Source: UBA4716 sp002438865
GTDB lineage: Bacteria; Bacillota; Clostridia; UBA1381
Length of the DNA: 28,600 nt
Direction: 5' to 3'
Assembly (NCBI GenBank): GCA_937907325.1
Contig: CALERO010000062.1
Span: 1 to 28,600 of the forward strand
Shown here: in pieces, positions 8,101 through 16,911 of the stretch
Layout: each line of letters starts with the position of its first letter
Position numbering within the stretch: the first letter of the stretch is position 1
Position numbers and translations under genes: made by a program
Notes under the pieces: generated by a model
Databases searched by the model: none
Told to the model about the DNA's origin: nothing
The model's input: the letters and a program-made list of their open reading frames with translations, nothing else

Positions 8101-8487
8101 TCGCCGGCGGAGGATAGTAAGCCGGAGAATACCGGTATGAAGCTCCTCTTGAATGGTGCGGAGGTATCGGGTGACGATCCCGTAATGAATTCCAAAGGCA
8201 GAATTATGATTCCGCTGCAAAGACTTGCAGATGCTATAGGCGCAGTATTCAATTCTGAAATAGGAAGAAAATTTATCTTTACAAAGCCAAACGGAAAGAC
8301 ATCATATTTCAGTGATGAATGGACGGAAATAAACATAAACGGCGTTGACGGTATTGCCGATACGCCGCCGGCAGAAATGATAAATGACAAAATTTATGTA
8401 GAAGCCGAATTTGTAGGTAAAATTTTTGAAGGCTCTGCAATTATTAATGCAGATAAAACAGAAATCAACATTACAGGAAACTATTAA
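5152..8487 (+). CDS. Secreted GH30-like glycoside hydrolase with Ig-like, CBM9-like and CuAO_N-like domains
   Basis: This 1111-residue exported enzyme starts at a TTG; the signal peptide ends near SAPVSEA. Residues ~50-505 resemble GH30 (XynC/glucosylceramidase type, clan GH-A, retaining). The acid/base is E197 in YSIQNEP and the nucleophile is E300 in RWQTEFSG, followed by the small beta-sandwich that accompanies GH30 barrels. Next come three Ig-like repeats at ~510-765, each ending in a YAVDKNGNKS-type strand. A CBM9/DOMON-like module spans ~775-962 (HITLDGNIDEADW, NDSVEIFL, CEIAIPWSTIG). A copper-amine-oxidase-N-like module ends the protein at ~994-1111 (GRIMIPLQRLADAIGA). GH30 enzymes act on beta-linked glycans (xylan, beta-1,6-galactan, beta-1,6-glucan); the subfamily is not determinable by eye. 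No SLH domain is present. Confidence 0.85.
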   Translation: MKENRFKRAVSAVLITAALSSMFVSAPVSEAAKPVRPEPDLNGYSKEATYNINVLPEDRQEIYDWGICVDQGEYYRRLLRGSDKEASYSSAVNDLGITMFRIGMPSPDSYNKNKELDETYMQMYLNRAIRPPVESGITKYMISCWESPTWMRSKDARGWNLLLDEYLDDQVEWIIKVIDYITDHGYPAPYCYSIQNEPRDPSTNISGEQMKKLSIKTRKAFDENGYADIKIVNPEGAAIEQQISTFGDKYERFRKSPEWADSVDIFAHHSYAMGFDRLDVLKEYIEFMDEYPDKERWQTEFSGGTGKGWYTENNSALDIALFRLKVFMGDIEWVGCNTWMFWMGVAESGGKLFENGELYGMGAGKLGNSGSILYGSEGDDDGVTSFREGPTYKMLKLVFNNVQPGSHVRRLTTDDPTLMNEMDYMVDLAAFDTDKGTAVIIANSDDYPKHYNLNNLKGNSATIYSINDTSIYKTETVYKNILNGTASEITVPPMSVNFVMTTYDDMAAPGIKLELNPLIIQKDGVYVSRNDEIDFTGILDENDAKLYINGKETDVTDRRFLQKIKISETPEIQMYAVDKNGNKSKKQTVKFRCEPNYAGIKLDTYNTKYNTTKCVLKGLVNADSTIYANGNTVKSGADNRFEIETELKQGENKFTVYAVDSKGNKSEEQEIDVLCDSIAPEITITNKSFVTDNQQIMITGKLSETAKLKINGSDVTARDDLTFAHTVTLNEGINKIMTEATDDYGNKGEKAVEVTFTKTENTPHLVEGEAYVRRAKGHITLDGNIDEADWKLDLTATKITEGTQNNVVKFGMLWDSKYLYIAADVTDDVWKIESKNPFQNDSVEIFLNPSNEKKAGYTSEDKQLFSAYVNDDTSKFYQNTRGEVKSAYHRNDNGYTCEIAIPWSTIGRAPSDGLKIGIDLVFDDNDAGGEVRNTCIAWWGTSSNYMDASGFGTIILTEKDNVTYKDIPYTYFDDGSKNITEPDSPAEDSKPENTGMKLLLNGAEVSGDDPVMNSKGRIMIPLQRLADAIGAVFNSEIGRKFIFTKPNGKTSYFSDEWTEININGVDGIADTPPAEMINDKIYVEAEFVGKIFEGSAIINADKTEINITGNY

Positions 8488-8512
8488 CTGTATCAGGCTG
8501 CTTTGTCAGCCG

Positions 8513-8544
8513 CTGTGCGCCGCATAGTTTAGTGCGGCGCACAG
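8513..8544 (+). terminator. GC-rich hairpin between the GH30-like gene and the next operon
   Basis: Arms CTGTGCGCCGCA (8513-8524) and TGCGGCGCACAG (8533-8544) form a perfect 12-bp stem with an 8-base loop. No strong T tract follows directly (AAATTCCCCTTTT), so it may be a weak or factor-dependent terminator, or a processing or stability hairpin allowing some read-through. Confidence 0.55.
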
Positions 8545-8567
8545 AAATTCCCCTTTTACGGAAAAGA

Positions 8568-8597
8568 TTGCATACGTAATGACACGAGAAGTATTAT
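8568..8597 (+). promoter_or_regulatory. Possible promoter for the four-gene surface operon
   Basis: TTGCAT (8568-8573), an 18-bp spacer and TATTAT (8592-8597). The match is moderate, but it sits after the hairpin and about 28 bases before the next gene. Confidence 0.4.
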
Positions 8598-8624
8598 TCA
8601 GACAGAGTTTGGGGATTTTTTGGT

Positions 8625-11600
8625 ATGAAAGGAATGATTGACAATATGAATAAAACAGAAATCAGACGTAGATTTATTTGCATGGCAGTTGCGGCAATTA
8701 TGCTCGTATCTTCCGCAAATTTTTCTATGATCGATGCGCTTGCGGAGGATAACTCCGACGAGTTGTTTACCGATGTGGTTGAAAACATAGATTTTGAAAA
8801 TTATGAGGATGGCACGGAGCTTTCGGAGAGCGATCTTGCCGAGCTGGGGTTTTCTCTGAAAAGTCAGTTTGGGGGTGTTGTGCCGAGGGCGGTTGTTAAA
8901 GATGTGTCGTACAAAACAAGCGGAAGTTCAAAAATGCTCTGCCTTGAAATCAAAAAGGACACTCCGTTTGAACTTAAAAAGAATATAAATTCACCCGAAA
9001 GAAACGGAGTAAAACCGATAAGGGCAGACGTTGAGTATATATATATGCATAACGACACCGTACAGGATTCGGCAAAAGATGCCGATAAATTCAAAAAAAG
9101 AATATCATACAATCCTTTCGGACAAATAAGCGCCGCAAATAAAGTCTTTACAAACCCGGCTATGAATGCGGGCAGCTTATACAGTAATTCATATATAACA
9201 TCATCGGGCGGCAACGGATATTTTTCGTATACCGTATGGAATAGAGTAAAATACGCTTTTGATTATTCCGCCGATAAATTCAGCGGCGGATTTATTGTAG
9301 ATCCGGAGCGTGAGGGCTGGGGCGGAAGCTTTTATATGAAGTTTAAAGAAACAACGGTTGATTCTGCAATACCGCAGACGATTTCATGGAAAACAGACCG
9401 TTTCAGTGAATTAAATGAGGATGCAGTGTCGTATCTTTATCTTGATAATATAAGCGTAAAAACGCAGTATGATATGCCGGACACAATCACGGGAACAGCA
9501 TCTTCAAATGCAGACGTTCAGATAAAGGTATATGACGGTGATAAGGTATATTATGAAAAAGAAGTAACTGCCGACAGAAACGGAAACTACAGAGCTCCGG
9601 CAAATTTTAAATTGTTTGGAGATGATGCTGTAATCAGCGTTGCGTCAAACGGTGAAACAGCAGTAAAGAAGGCAAAGTATGCGATTTCAAAAAGCGGAAA
9701 AAAAGTCCTTGATATGGATAATTTCATAAAGGACGAAAACAGTATATATTTTGCTGATATAAAGCTTAACGGAGATTATAGCCTTGTATGCCCCGACGGA
9801 ACAGCGTCGATTGCAGGTGCTGTTGAAAGCGTAAGCTATAACGGAAATGCAGATGTTATTGCGGCAGTTTATGCTTCAAACGGCGCAATGAAACAGCTTG
9901 AAAAACAGCAGATTAATCTTAATGCAGGCAGTTCGGCGGATTTTGCACTCAACCTTTCAGCGCAGACCGGCGATGTAATTAAAGTTTTCTGTACCGACAG
10001 CCTTTCGGACGCTTCATTGCTCGGTGCGGCATATGAAATAGGCGGTAATTTAAAAAAGACAAATTACGGACAAAAGGCGTTATTCAATATAAACGCTGAC
10101 AAGTGCGGATTTAATCCGGTTTCAATGAGCTATGAAACAAACGGTGAATTGGCTGAAAACGGATACGTTGTTATAACGGCTGAGAATAACGGCGTTAAGT
10201 ATTTCAATGTCTATTCCGGTGAGCCTCCCAAGATTATTCTTGAGGATAAAAAATCAAATGAGGGCGCTTACAGTGTATACATATATGATAAAAACGGCAG
10301 GAAAGAGCTTCCGTCATTTGAATATGTTTCTTCCGAAACATATCAGGGATATTTCAATATTCTGAACAATCCCAATACCGGGCTTGAAGAATTTACATCA
10401 GTAATAAATACCCCCTCGCTTAAGCTTGATACAACGGATTACAATGCGGCAGATTCTTCAGCTAGGGAAAATGTACTGCGCTTGTTCAAACAGTATAAGC
10501 CCGGCACAATAAATAAAGTGGGACAAATTCAGGATGTGCTTGACAAAGCATACGGAACGGTGATTTTTGTAAATACCGTACCGACAACGGCGCAAATTAA
10601 AAAATATTCGGCGATTGTATCAAATGACAAAGCAAAGTTTGATGCGTCAGGTTTAAATGAAAATGTTCTTTCCGATATTTTAAGAATACTTTCATCAAAA
10701 GAAAGAACGGAAGAAAATATATCATCGGTGCTTTCGGACGCATTTATTGCAGGAGTTGTAAAAAATGCTGCAAGTGCTGCAGAAACAGAAAAATATATAA
10801 GTGTTGACTTTGCGGATTATATAAAAGCAAACACAAATGTAATATCAAAACTCGGAATTGACAAGAATGACGTTTATTCGTACATTGTAAGCAAACAAGC
10901 GGATATTGCGTCAGCGTCGGATATTAAAAAATTGTTTGATGAAGCGGTTACATATGCCCAAAACAACACTTCGAAAAGTGAGATAAGCATAAATTCGGTA
11001 AAATTTCTTGATAAGAACGAAAAGGAATTTTCCTCACTCGGCGAATATCTCGGCAAAATAAAGTGCAATGTAAACTATTCGGCGCCTGTCGGAAAAGAAT
11101 TATATATTGTATTGGCATATTATCAAAATGATAAATTACTCAACTCACAGATGAAAAAAATTATAACGGATGAAAGCGGTGAATATACCACAGAACTGAT
11201 GGATGTATCTGCCAAAGACGGAAAAGGCGTCTATAAGGTTGAAGCGAAATTTTACAGCAGTCTTTCATCGCTTACAAGCTGTACCGATAAGGAGTATTCT
11301 GTGTCGGAAAATGTTTACACCAACGTTCTTGATGTATTGGGATATGATTTCGGCGGTTTTGAACAAGGTCAGGACGACGGATGGAGAATTTCAAAAATGT
11401 GGTATAGATTGGAACATATTGGAGCATCTGAGCCGGAAATTTCGCTTGTTAATAATATCAGCGGTGAAAATGAAAATGTCCGCAGCGGAAAATATGCGGC
11501 AAAGATTGTAACTCATGCAAATCAGGACGGCATTATGATATATGATACTGTCAGCGGCCCTACGGTCAGCAAAGATGATTTTAAACCGGAATGGGTTCCG

Positions 11601-14174
11601 GGCGAAAAAGGAGTGCTGGGTTATCTGAGAGACAGCGGAGCAGGTCAATACAGACTTTCCGCATATTTTAAATCGGGAATTAACAGCAATATGCGTCTTG
11701 CCGTAAACCAGCAGGCATACAGAACGTATGGTCAGAAGTTTCAGACATCTGTTACGGTTTATGCTCCCAAGGGCGAATGGACAAAAGCTGTAACGGAGTT
11801 TAAGTTATCCGAAGCAACACTTAACAATATGATTGCATTCAGTGTCAATGTGTCTGCCGACACTTGTCTTGACGATAACGGAAATGAAACCGATTTTGTA
11901 TCGCAGACATATTATGTAGACGACATAAAACTTGAAAAAATTGACGAAGATGTAACCGATGAAAGTTCAAACTATTCTGTTTGCGGCACTGCGGAGGCAA
12001 ACAGTACGGTTGAGCTTATGGTTGTAAGAAAAGATGCGTACGACAACAATGCTGTAACCAATAATGATATTGAATATATCGGAAGCACCGCCGCAGATGA
12101 AAAAGGAAACTTCAGTTTTGATGTGAACTTCAATAAAAATGCGGCAGAGTATATAGCAGTAGTAAAGTGCGGCGGTAAGTCTTACCGCAGGGATATGAAT
12201 TATGCGTTGGATAATAACGGCAGAAAGTACATTGAACTCGGATATTTTGATATATCATCACCGGACGGGGCTTATATTCAGAATATAAGCATTTCGGGCA
12301 GAGATACTCTATATTCAAATATGACACTTCCGAGCGGAAGCACAGAGTTTAACATTCCCGTATACAGCATTGACAGAAACGGTACTGCCATTCTGATTGC
12401 GGCGATATTTAACAGCAAAGGGGAATTTAAGAACGCATATACCGATGAAAAAGCATTAACAGCCGGTACGGAATCAAATTTCACAATTACCGCAAATACG
12501 GAAAGCGGGGATATTGCAAGAATATTCCTCATCGACGGTACGGATAATATGAATATTCTCGGAAATTCTTATGAGATTGCAACAGGATTGTCGGAATTTA
12601 AAACAGCGGGCAGTCAAACGGAGGCATCCGGTGTAAGCACCGTATTCAGTCCGTCAACGCTTTGCGCAAAGGTTAAAGCGAACATTTCAAAGGATGGATA
12701 TGTGACCGTATTGGCGGTTGATAAGGACGCAGCAAAGAGTCTTTCAGATATTAAGTATGCCGATTTCTGCAAGACAGATGCATCATCGTGTATTTTGGCA
12801 ATGCTGAAGCCGGAGGAAAATGACACAAACAATAATAAAGAGTTTGATATATATATCGGAAACGGCAACGTTACGGATAAGCAGAGCTTTGTATATAAGA
12901 AGTCTTCAAGCTATCAGAGCGAATATGATAAGCTTAACAACAATCCGTCAACAGCAACTGTGGAAAGCGTATTGAAAAATCAGGAGCTTGATATTGACCT
13001 TTCAAAGCTTAACTCATTATCCGGAAAATATTATACACGTGCGCTTGAGCTGTTCATAGAGTTTAAGCCCAACCCGATTACGAGCGTTATTCAGATTCAG
13101 AGCACTATAGATATGGCAGCGGAAACAGTACTTGCGTCAACAGCTCCGACAGCCGATATGCTTGCGGAAATGGGAGAAAAACTCGGACTTAATGCAGAAC
13201 TTTTGGCAGAATTTAAGAGCAGTGCGGTAACCGACGCAGTGAGAAACGATACTGCGGAGAATATGAAGAAGAATATTCCCTCGACAATTACAAAAGCAAG
13301 CCTTAACAGCCAGTTTGAGTCGGCATATATTGCGGCGTATATAAAGAATATGTCGAAGAAATATCAGGATACGCAGTCGTTTGCGACAGATAAGTTTGAC
13401 AGCTATATAAAGCTTGACAAAACAAAGCCGTCGGCAAACAATCTGAGTATGGCAGATGTGTTTAAGACAGTATACAAGAGCATTTCACAAATAACAAGTA
13501 TTGCCGGTCTGACAAAGCTTTACAATGACGCATCATCTGTTAAAAAGTCACAGCCGAGCGGCGGAAGTCCCTCGGGAGGCAGTCCTTCAACGGGAAGCGT
13601 ACCGTCGGGTGTAATCAGACCGTCGGATAATACGCAGAAATCGGATATTTTCGTTGACGTAAAAGCGGATTTCTGGGCGGCAGCGGCAATTCTTAAGCTT
13701 AAAAACAAAGGCGTTATAAGCGAGGCAGAATATTTCAGACCGAATGACAACGTATCGAGAGAAGAATTTGTAAAAATGATTTCGGTTGGCTTCGGTTTAA
13801 AGGCAAACGGCAGCAGTGAGACTTTCAGCGATGTGAACAGCGGAGCATGGTATGCCGAGTTTGTAAAGGCGGCGGCAGATAACGGCGTTATCGGCGGAAT
13901 AGGTAACAACCTGTTCGGTATCGGTCAGCCTATTACAAGACAGGATGCGGCCGCTATAGTCGGCAGACTGATTGCAGATAAGCTTACCGAGAAGAAAACA
14001 GGCTCGTTTACGGACGAGAATGAGATTGCAGATTATGCTAAAGAAGCGGTTTCCGGATTATCGGCGGTTAAAATCATAAACGGCTATGAAGACGGTACAT
14101 TCTGCCCGCATAATTATCTCACTCGTGCCGAATGTGCAAAAATTTTGGCAGCAGTGTTTGAACTCGCAAAATAA
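8625..14174 (+). CDS. Giant SLH-anchored surface protein with duplicated architecture, function unknown
   Basis: This is a 1849-residue protein. GGGGA lies 9 bases before the chosen ATG; ATG 8646 (residue 8, MNKTEIRRRFICMAV) is an equally plausible start. A signal peptide ends near IDALAED. Residues ~50-280 are homologous to the N-terminus of the 612-residue secreted protein. An Ig-like/FLWD/alpha-helical block (~285-780) is followed by a CBM4/9-like jelly roll (~905-1105, ending TYYVDDIKLEKI), then a second Ig-like/FLWD/helical block (~1115-1640). A Gly-Ser-Pro linker (~1642-1670) leads to three SLH repeats (~1672-1849; GVISEAEYFRPNDNVSREEF, AWYAEFVKAAADNGVIGG, IINGYEDGTFCPHNYLTRAE). SLH repeats bind pyruvylated wall polymer. 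No catalytic motif is seen; it may be a surface scaffold or adhesin. First gene of the operon. Confidence 0.8.
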   Translation: MKGMIDNMNKTEIRRRFICMAVAAIMLVSSANFSMIDALAEDNSDELFTDVVENIDFENYEDGTELSESDLAELGFSLKSQFGGVVPRAVVKDVSYKTSGSSKMLCLEIKKDTPFELKKNINSPERNGVKPIRADVEYIYMHNDTVQDSAKDADKFKKRISYNPFGQISAANKVFTNPAMNAGSLYSNSYITSSGGNGYFSYTVWNRVKYAFDYSADKFSGGFIVDPEREGWGGSFYMKFKETTVDSAIPQTISWKTDRFSELNEDAVSYLYLDNISVKTQYDMPDTITGTASSNADVQIKVYDGDKVYYEKEVTADRNGNYRAPANFKLFGDDAVISVASNGETAVKKAKYAISKSGKKVLDMDNFIKDENSIYFADIKLNGDYSLVCPDGTASIAGAVESVSYNGNADVIAAVYASNGAMKQLEKQQINLNAGSSADFALNLSAQTGDVIKVFCTDSLSDASLLGAAYEIGGNLKKTNYGQKALFNINADKCGFNPVSMSYETNGELAENGYVVITAENNGVKYFNVYSGEPPKIILEDKKSNEGAYSVYIYDKNGRKELPSFEYVSSETYQGYFNILNNPNTGLEEFTSVINTPSLKLDTTDYNAADSSARENVLRLFKQYKPGTINKVGQIQDVLDKAYGTVIFVNTVPTTAQIKKYSAIVSNDKAKFDASGLNENVLSDILRILSSKERTEENISSVLSDAFIAGVVKNAASAAETEKYISVDFADYIKANTNVISKLGIDKNDVYSYIVSKQADIASASDIKKLFDEAVTYAQNNTSKSEISINSVKFLDKNEKEFSSLGEYLGKIKCNVNYSAPVGKELYIVLAYYQNDKLLNSQMKKIITDESGEYTTELMDVSAKDGKGVYKVEAKFYSSLSSLTSCTDKEYSVSENVYTNVLDVLGYDFGGFEQGQDDGWRISKMWYRLEHIGASEPEISLVNNISGENENVRSGKYAAKIVTHANQDGIMIYDTVSGPTVSKDDFKPEWVPGEKGVLGYLRDSGAGQYRLSAYFKSGINSNMRLAVNQQAYRTYGQKFQTSVTVYAPKGEWTKAVTEFKLSEATLNNMIAFSVNVSADTCLDDNGNETDFVSQTYYVDDIKLEKIDEDVTDESSNYSVCGTAEANSTVELMVVRKDAYDNNAVTNNDIEYIGSTAADEKGNFSFDVNFNKNAAEYIAVVKCGGKSYRRDMNYALDNNGRKYIELGYFDISSPDGAYIQNISISGRDTLYSNMTLPSGSTEFNIPVYSIDRNGTAILIAAIFNSKGEFKNAYTDEKALTAGTESNFTITANTESGDIARIFLIDGTDNMNILGNSYEIATGLSEFKTAGSQTEASGVSTVFSPSTLCAKVKANISKDGYVTVLAVDKDAAKSLSDIKYADFCKTDASSCILAMLKPEENDTNNNKEFDIYIGNGNVTDKQSFVYKKSSSYQSEYDKLNNNPSTATVESVLKNQELDIDLSKLNSLSGKYYTRALELFIEFKPNPITSVIQIQSTIDMAAETVLASTAPTADMLAEMGEKLGLNAELLAEFKSSAVTDAVRNDTAENMKKNIPSTITKASLNSQFESAYIAAYIKNMSKKYQDTQSFATDKFDSYIKLDKTKPSANNLSMADVFKTVYKSISQITSIAGLTKLYNDASSVKKSQPSGGSPSGGSPSTGSVPSGVIRPSDNTQKSDIFVDVKADFWAAAAILKLKNKGVISEAEYFRPNDNVSREEFVKMISVGFGLKANGSSETFSDVNSGAWYAEFVKAAADNGVIGGIGNNLFGIGQPITRQDAAAIVGRLIADKLTEKKTGSFTDENEIADYAKEAVSGLSAVKIINGYEDGTFCPHNYLTRAECAKILAAVFELAK
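9477..10968 (+). repeat. Coding duplication, copy 1 within the giant surface protein
   Basis: This stretch encodes, in order, an Ig-like domain (TITGTASSNADVQIKVYDG), the module ending VIKVFCTDSLSDASLLG, a beta segment ending YVSSETYQGYFNILNN, and a long helical region with FKQYKPGTINKVGQIQDVL. The same order recurs at about 11970-13550. Edges are approximate. Confidence 0.6.
11970..13550 (+). repeat. Coding duplication, copy 2 within the giant surface protein
   Basis: The counterpart of the 9477-10968 block: Ig-like (NYSVCGTAEANSTVELMV), module ending IARIFLIDGTDNMNILG, beta segment ending YKKSSSYQSEYDKLNNN, then helical region with FIEFKPNPITSVIQIQSTI. The copies are well diverged, so the duplication is old. 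Edges are approximate. Confidence 0.6.
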
Positions 14175-14188
14175 CAAGGAGGTAGCAT

Positions 14189-16900
14189 ATGAAAAAACAA
14201 ACAGCAGTTATCGCTGTAATGGTTATGATTTTGAATATGTTTTGTGCAGTGCCGTCATATGCGGCATCTGAAAACACATCACGGCGCAGCGAAGCGATTG
14301 CGGTTGTGAACGGTTTGGGTCTTGCAGAAAAATCAGACATTTCCGAAAAGACTGCCGACAGTAAAATAACCCGTGCGGAATTTGCGGGTGTGGCGGCGTC
14401 TCTTTCGGGAAATGTGCGCAGCAGCTTTGAACCGACATTCTTTGATGTACAGCAGGAAACCGCTTTTGCGGATGAAATTTATACACTGCGTGACAGAAAC
14501 GAAATGGTCGGATTTTCAGATATTGAGTTTGGAACAGATGAGATACTGACATTGGAGCAGGCAACTATGGTGCTTTTGAGAGTGCTTGGTTATGCACCCG
14601 TTATAAAAGACGGAATGTGGGATATGCAGACAGCGCTACAGCGTACCGATTTGTATAACGGACTCCACACGTCTGTGTTGGAGGAACTTACCAAGGGCGA
14701 TGCGGCACTGTTGGTTTACAATGCGCTGACCGCTCCGGTGTGCGTAAGAGATTACGGTTCGGACGGTGGCTTTTCGGTGGACAATACCCGAAGCATTTTA
14801 TGGGATAATCTGAAAATAGGCATAAAAAGCGGCATTGTCTCACAGTCATATTTTTCATCGCTTACCGTAGGGGAGGCGTCTGTGGGTGAAAATGATGTTG
14901 TCATCGGCGGAGATGTTTTCTCATGCGAGAATTACCCGGACGGCAAAAACTATTTCGGATATAATGTGGAGTGCTATTACCGTGAGAACACAGGCGGAGG
15001 AAACAGCGCAGTGTTTATGCTTCCGAAAAAGAACAAAGCCGTTACGGTTAATTCGGAGGATTTTGAAAGCTTAAATAACAAAACTTTCAAATATGTGACA
15101 CACAATGCGGATTATCGTGTTACGGAAAAAACGGAAAGCTTAAAGCTTGACGATAATCTTGATGTTGTATACAACGGTGTTGTGTGTCCCGATTATACGG
15201 ATGATGACTTATTACTGAAGGGTCGTACGGGATATATCACTTTTATTGATAATGATAACGATGGCAAATATGAAGCTGTAATGATAACCGAATGCCGTGA
15301 CTATGTTGTTGATTATGTGGACAGTAAAAACAAAACAATATATACAAAGTGGCAGGATAACGTGGATTTAAGCAATGCGGATAATTTGTATATATATAAT
15401 GAACAAGGAAAAAGAATAGCTTTTGATGCTATATTTTCCTCCGATATAGTGACAATTCAGATGTCAAAGGACGGTAAAAATGCTGTGATTATGAAGACAA
15501 ACAGCGTATTGGAAACGGCAGTAAAATCAATTAATTACAGTAAACATCGTGTTACTTTGGATGATGACAGAGAATATGTTGTTGACGATTCGCTATGGGC
15601 AAAAATAGATGATATACGCATAGGTACATACGGGATGTTTTATTTTGATTACCGCAGACGTCTTGCCGGACTGCTCTTTGAAAATTACGGCTCAAACGAG
15701 GGCTATGCTTTCCTGAGCCGCATATGGTGCGACCGCAGCGACGATACCGTATATGTAAAGCTGTTCCGTATGTCGGGACAAATGGAGCAGTATACCTTGA
15801 AAGATAAGGTTACGGTTGACGGAGATAAGATAAAAGCAAAGAAGTTTTATGAAAGCATAATGCTTACTGACAGCACGGGTACACAGTATCCGAACAGACA
15901 GGTAATAAAATTCAAGGCTTCCGACAATGACGGAAAAATATATTTCATCGATACGCCGAACAAGGGAGTAAATGAAACCGATGAATCACTTATTGTAAAA
16001 GGATACAGAAATGCTGTAGGCTGGGAGGCTTATGGAGAAGGATATCTCGGACACTATGTGGCGCTTGCGAGTTTTACAAAAGCAATGAGCGTTCCGATGC
16101 CGGCCGATGGCGAACCGGCATCAGTATGTAATAATTTTAACGACAGTGATTATTATATTATTCCATGGTCCAGCAGCAAGCCGGGTAAGAATTTTGACGC
16201 TTTCCCAATAAACAAAGCAGGTATTGCAACAATGATGGTGACTTACTACAAAAAGTACAGCAGCGTTACAAATTACGGCGGTGATGAGAGTTTTGAAAGT
16301 TATAAGCAAAAAAATTCCGTAATGGTTAACGATATTTCATACGGTTTATTTAATGAAGAACCGGCATATGAACTGGAGTATTACGAAAATAATATAAAGA
16401 AAACAGCATTTGCAATTGACGAAAAGATACTCAAAAAAACCGTATACACCGATGACGGTACCGAAACAGGAGAATATAAAGATGTTGTAAGAGGCGATGT
16501 TGTAAGATTGAGCATTGCAAGCGATGGAAGAATTACGTCACTGCATGTTGATTGCGATGTGGAGCGAAAAGACAATAAAATGTTTTTCTCGGCAAATTTG
16601 GATGAGCTGAATTCTTCAGAGTGCGGAGTAGTATATGCGGCGGGAAAAACGGGAATAAAAATTTTGGTTAATCCCATAACCGAAGGGGTATACAAACCTT
16701 CGGAAATCTATACGGATACATGGGTTTCAAGAATGTATAGCAGCACTATGCAGTGTACTGTGTACAACAGGGAAGACAATACGGTTTCGGAGGGGTCATA
16801 TGTTGATGCAGTGGGCTTAAAGCAGAACCCGGATAATCCGGCAATAGTTTTCGGCAGATGCAGTGATGTGAGTTACAATCAATTGTTTATAATCAGATAG
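14189..16900 (+). CDS. SLH-domain surface protein, paralogue A of an unrecognised family
   Basis: This 903-residue protein starts 14 bp after the giant gene with an AAGGAGGT ribosome site. The signal peptide is MKKQTAVIAVMVMILNMFCA, cleaved near VPSYA. Three degenerate SLH-like repeats occupy ~30-190 (EAIAVVNGLGLAEKSDI...ITRAEFA; FFDVQQETAFADEIYTLRDR; LTKGDAALLVYNALT). The remaining ~700 residues are beta-rich and match no family I know. A Ca-type loop DNDNDGKYE lies at 354-362 (DxDxDG pattern as in EF-hand and dockerin loops). The next gene encodes a clear full-length relative, sharing GENDVVI, VNSEDFES, TFIDN(D/N)NDG and a final cell of NREDNTVSEGSY type. It is probably wall-attached at its N-terminus with the large region facing outward. 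Its function is unknown. Confidence 0.8.
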   Translation: MKKQTAVIAVMVMILNMFCAVPSYAASENTSRRSEAIAVVNGLGLAEKSDISEKTADSKITRAEFAGVAASLSGNVRSSFEPTFFDVQQETAFADEIYTLRDRNEMVGFSDIEFGTDEILTLEQATMVLLRVLGYAPVIKDGMWDMQTALQRTDLYNGLHTSVLEELTKGDAALLVYNALTAPVCVRDYGSDGGFSVDNTRSILWDNLKIGIKSGIVSQSYFSSLTVGEASVGENDVVIGGDVFSCENYPDGKNYFGYNVECYYRENTGGGNSAVFMLPKKNKAVTVNSEDFESLNNKTFKYVTHNADYRVTEKTESLKLDDNLDVVYNGVVCPDYTDDDLLLKGRTGYITFIDNDNDGKYEAVMITECRDYVVDYVDSKNKTIYTKWQDNVDLSNADNLYIYNEQGKRIAFDAIFSSDIVTIQMSKDGKNAVIMKTNSVLETAVKSINYSKHRVTLDDDREYVVDDSLWAKIDDIRIGTYGMFYFDYRRRLAGLLFENYGSNEGYAFLSRIWCDRSDDTVYVKLFRMSGQMEQYTLKDKVTVDGDKIKAKKFYESIMLTDSTGTQYPNRQVIKFKASDNDGKIYFIDTPNKGVNETDESLIVKGYRNAVGWEAYGEGYLGHYVALASFTKAMSVPMPADGEPASVCNNFNDSDYYIIPWSSSKPGKNFDAFPINKAGIATMMVTYYKKYSSVTNYGGDESFESYKQKNSVMVNDISYGLFNEEPAYELEYYENNIKKTAFAIDEKILKKTVYTDDGTETGEYKDVVRGDVVRLSIASDGRITSLHVDCDVERKDNKMFFSANLDELNSSECGVVYAAGKTGIKILVNPITEGVYKPSEIYTDTWVSRMYSSTMQCTVYNREDNTVSEGSYVDAVGLKQNPDNPAIVFGRCSDVSYNQLFIIR

Positions 16901-16911
16901 GAGAGACGGAT

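Noticed and set aside
13551..13610. Tandem nucleotide repeat around the Gly-Ser-Pro codons
   Set aside because: It encodes an ordinary flexible linker before the SLH repeats; the units are few and imperfect, so I do not call a separate repeat element.
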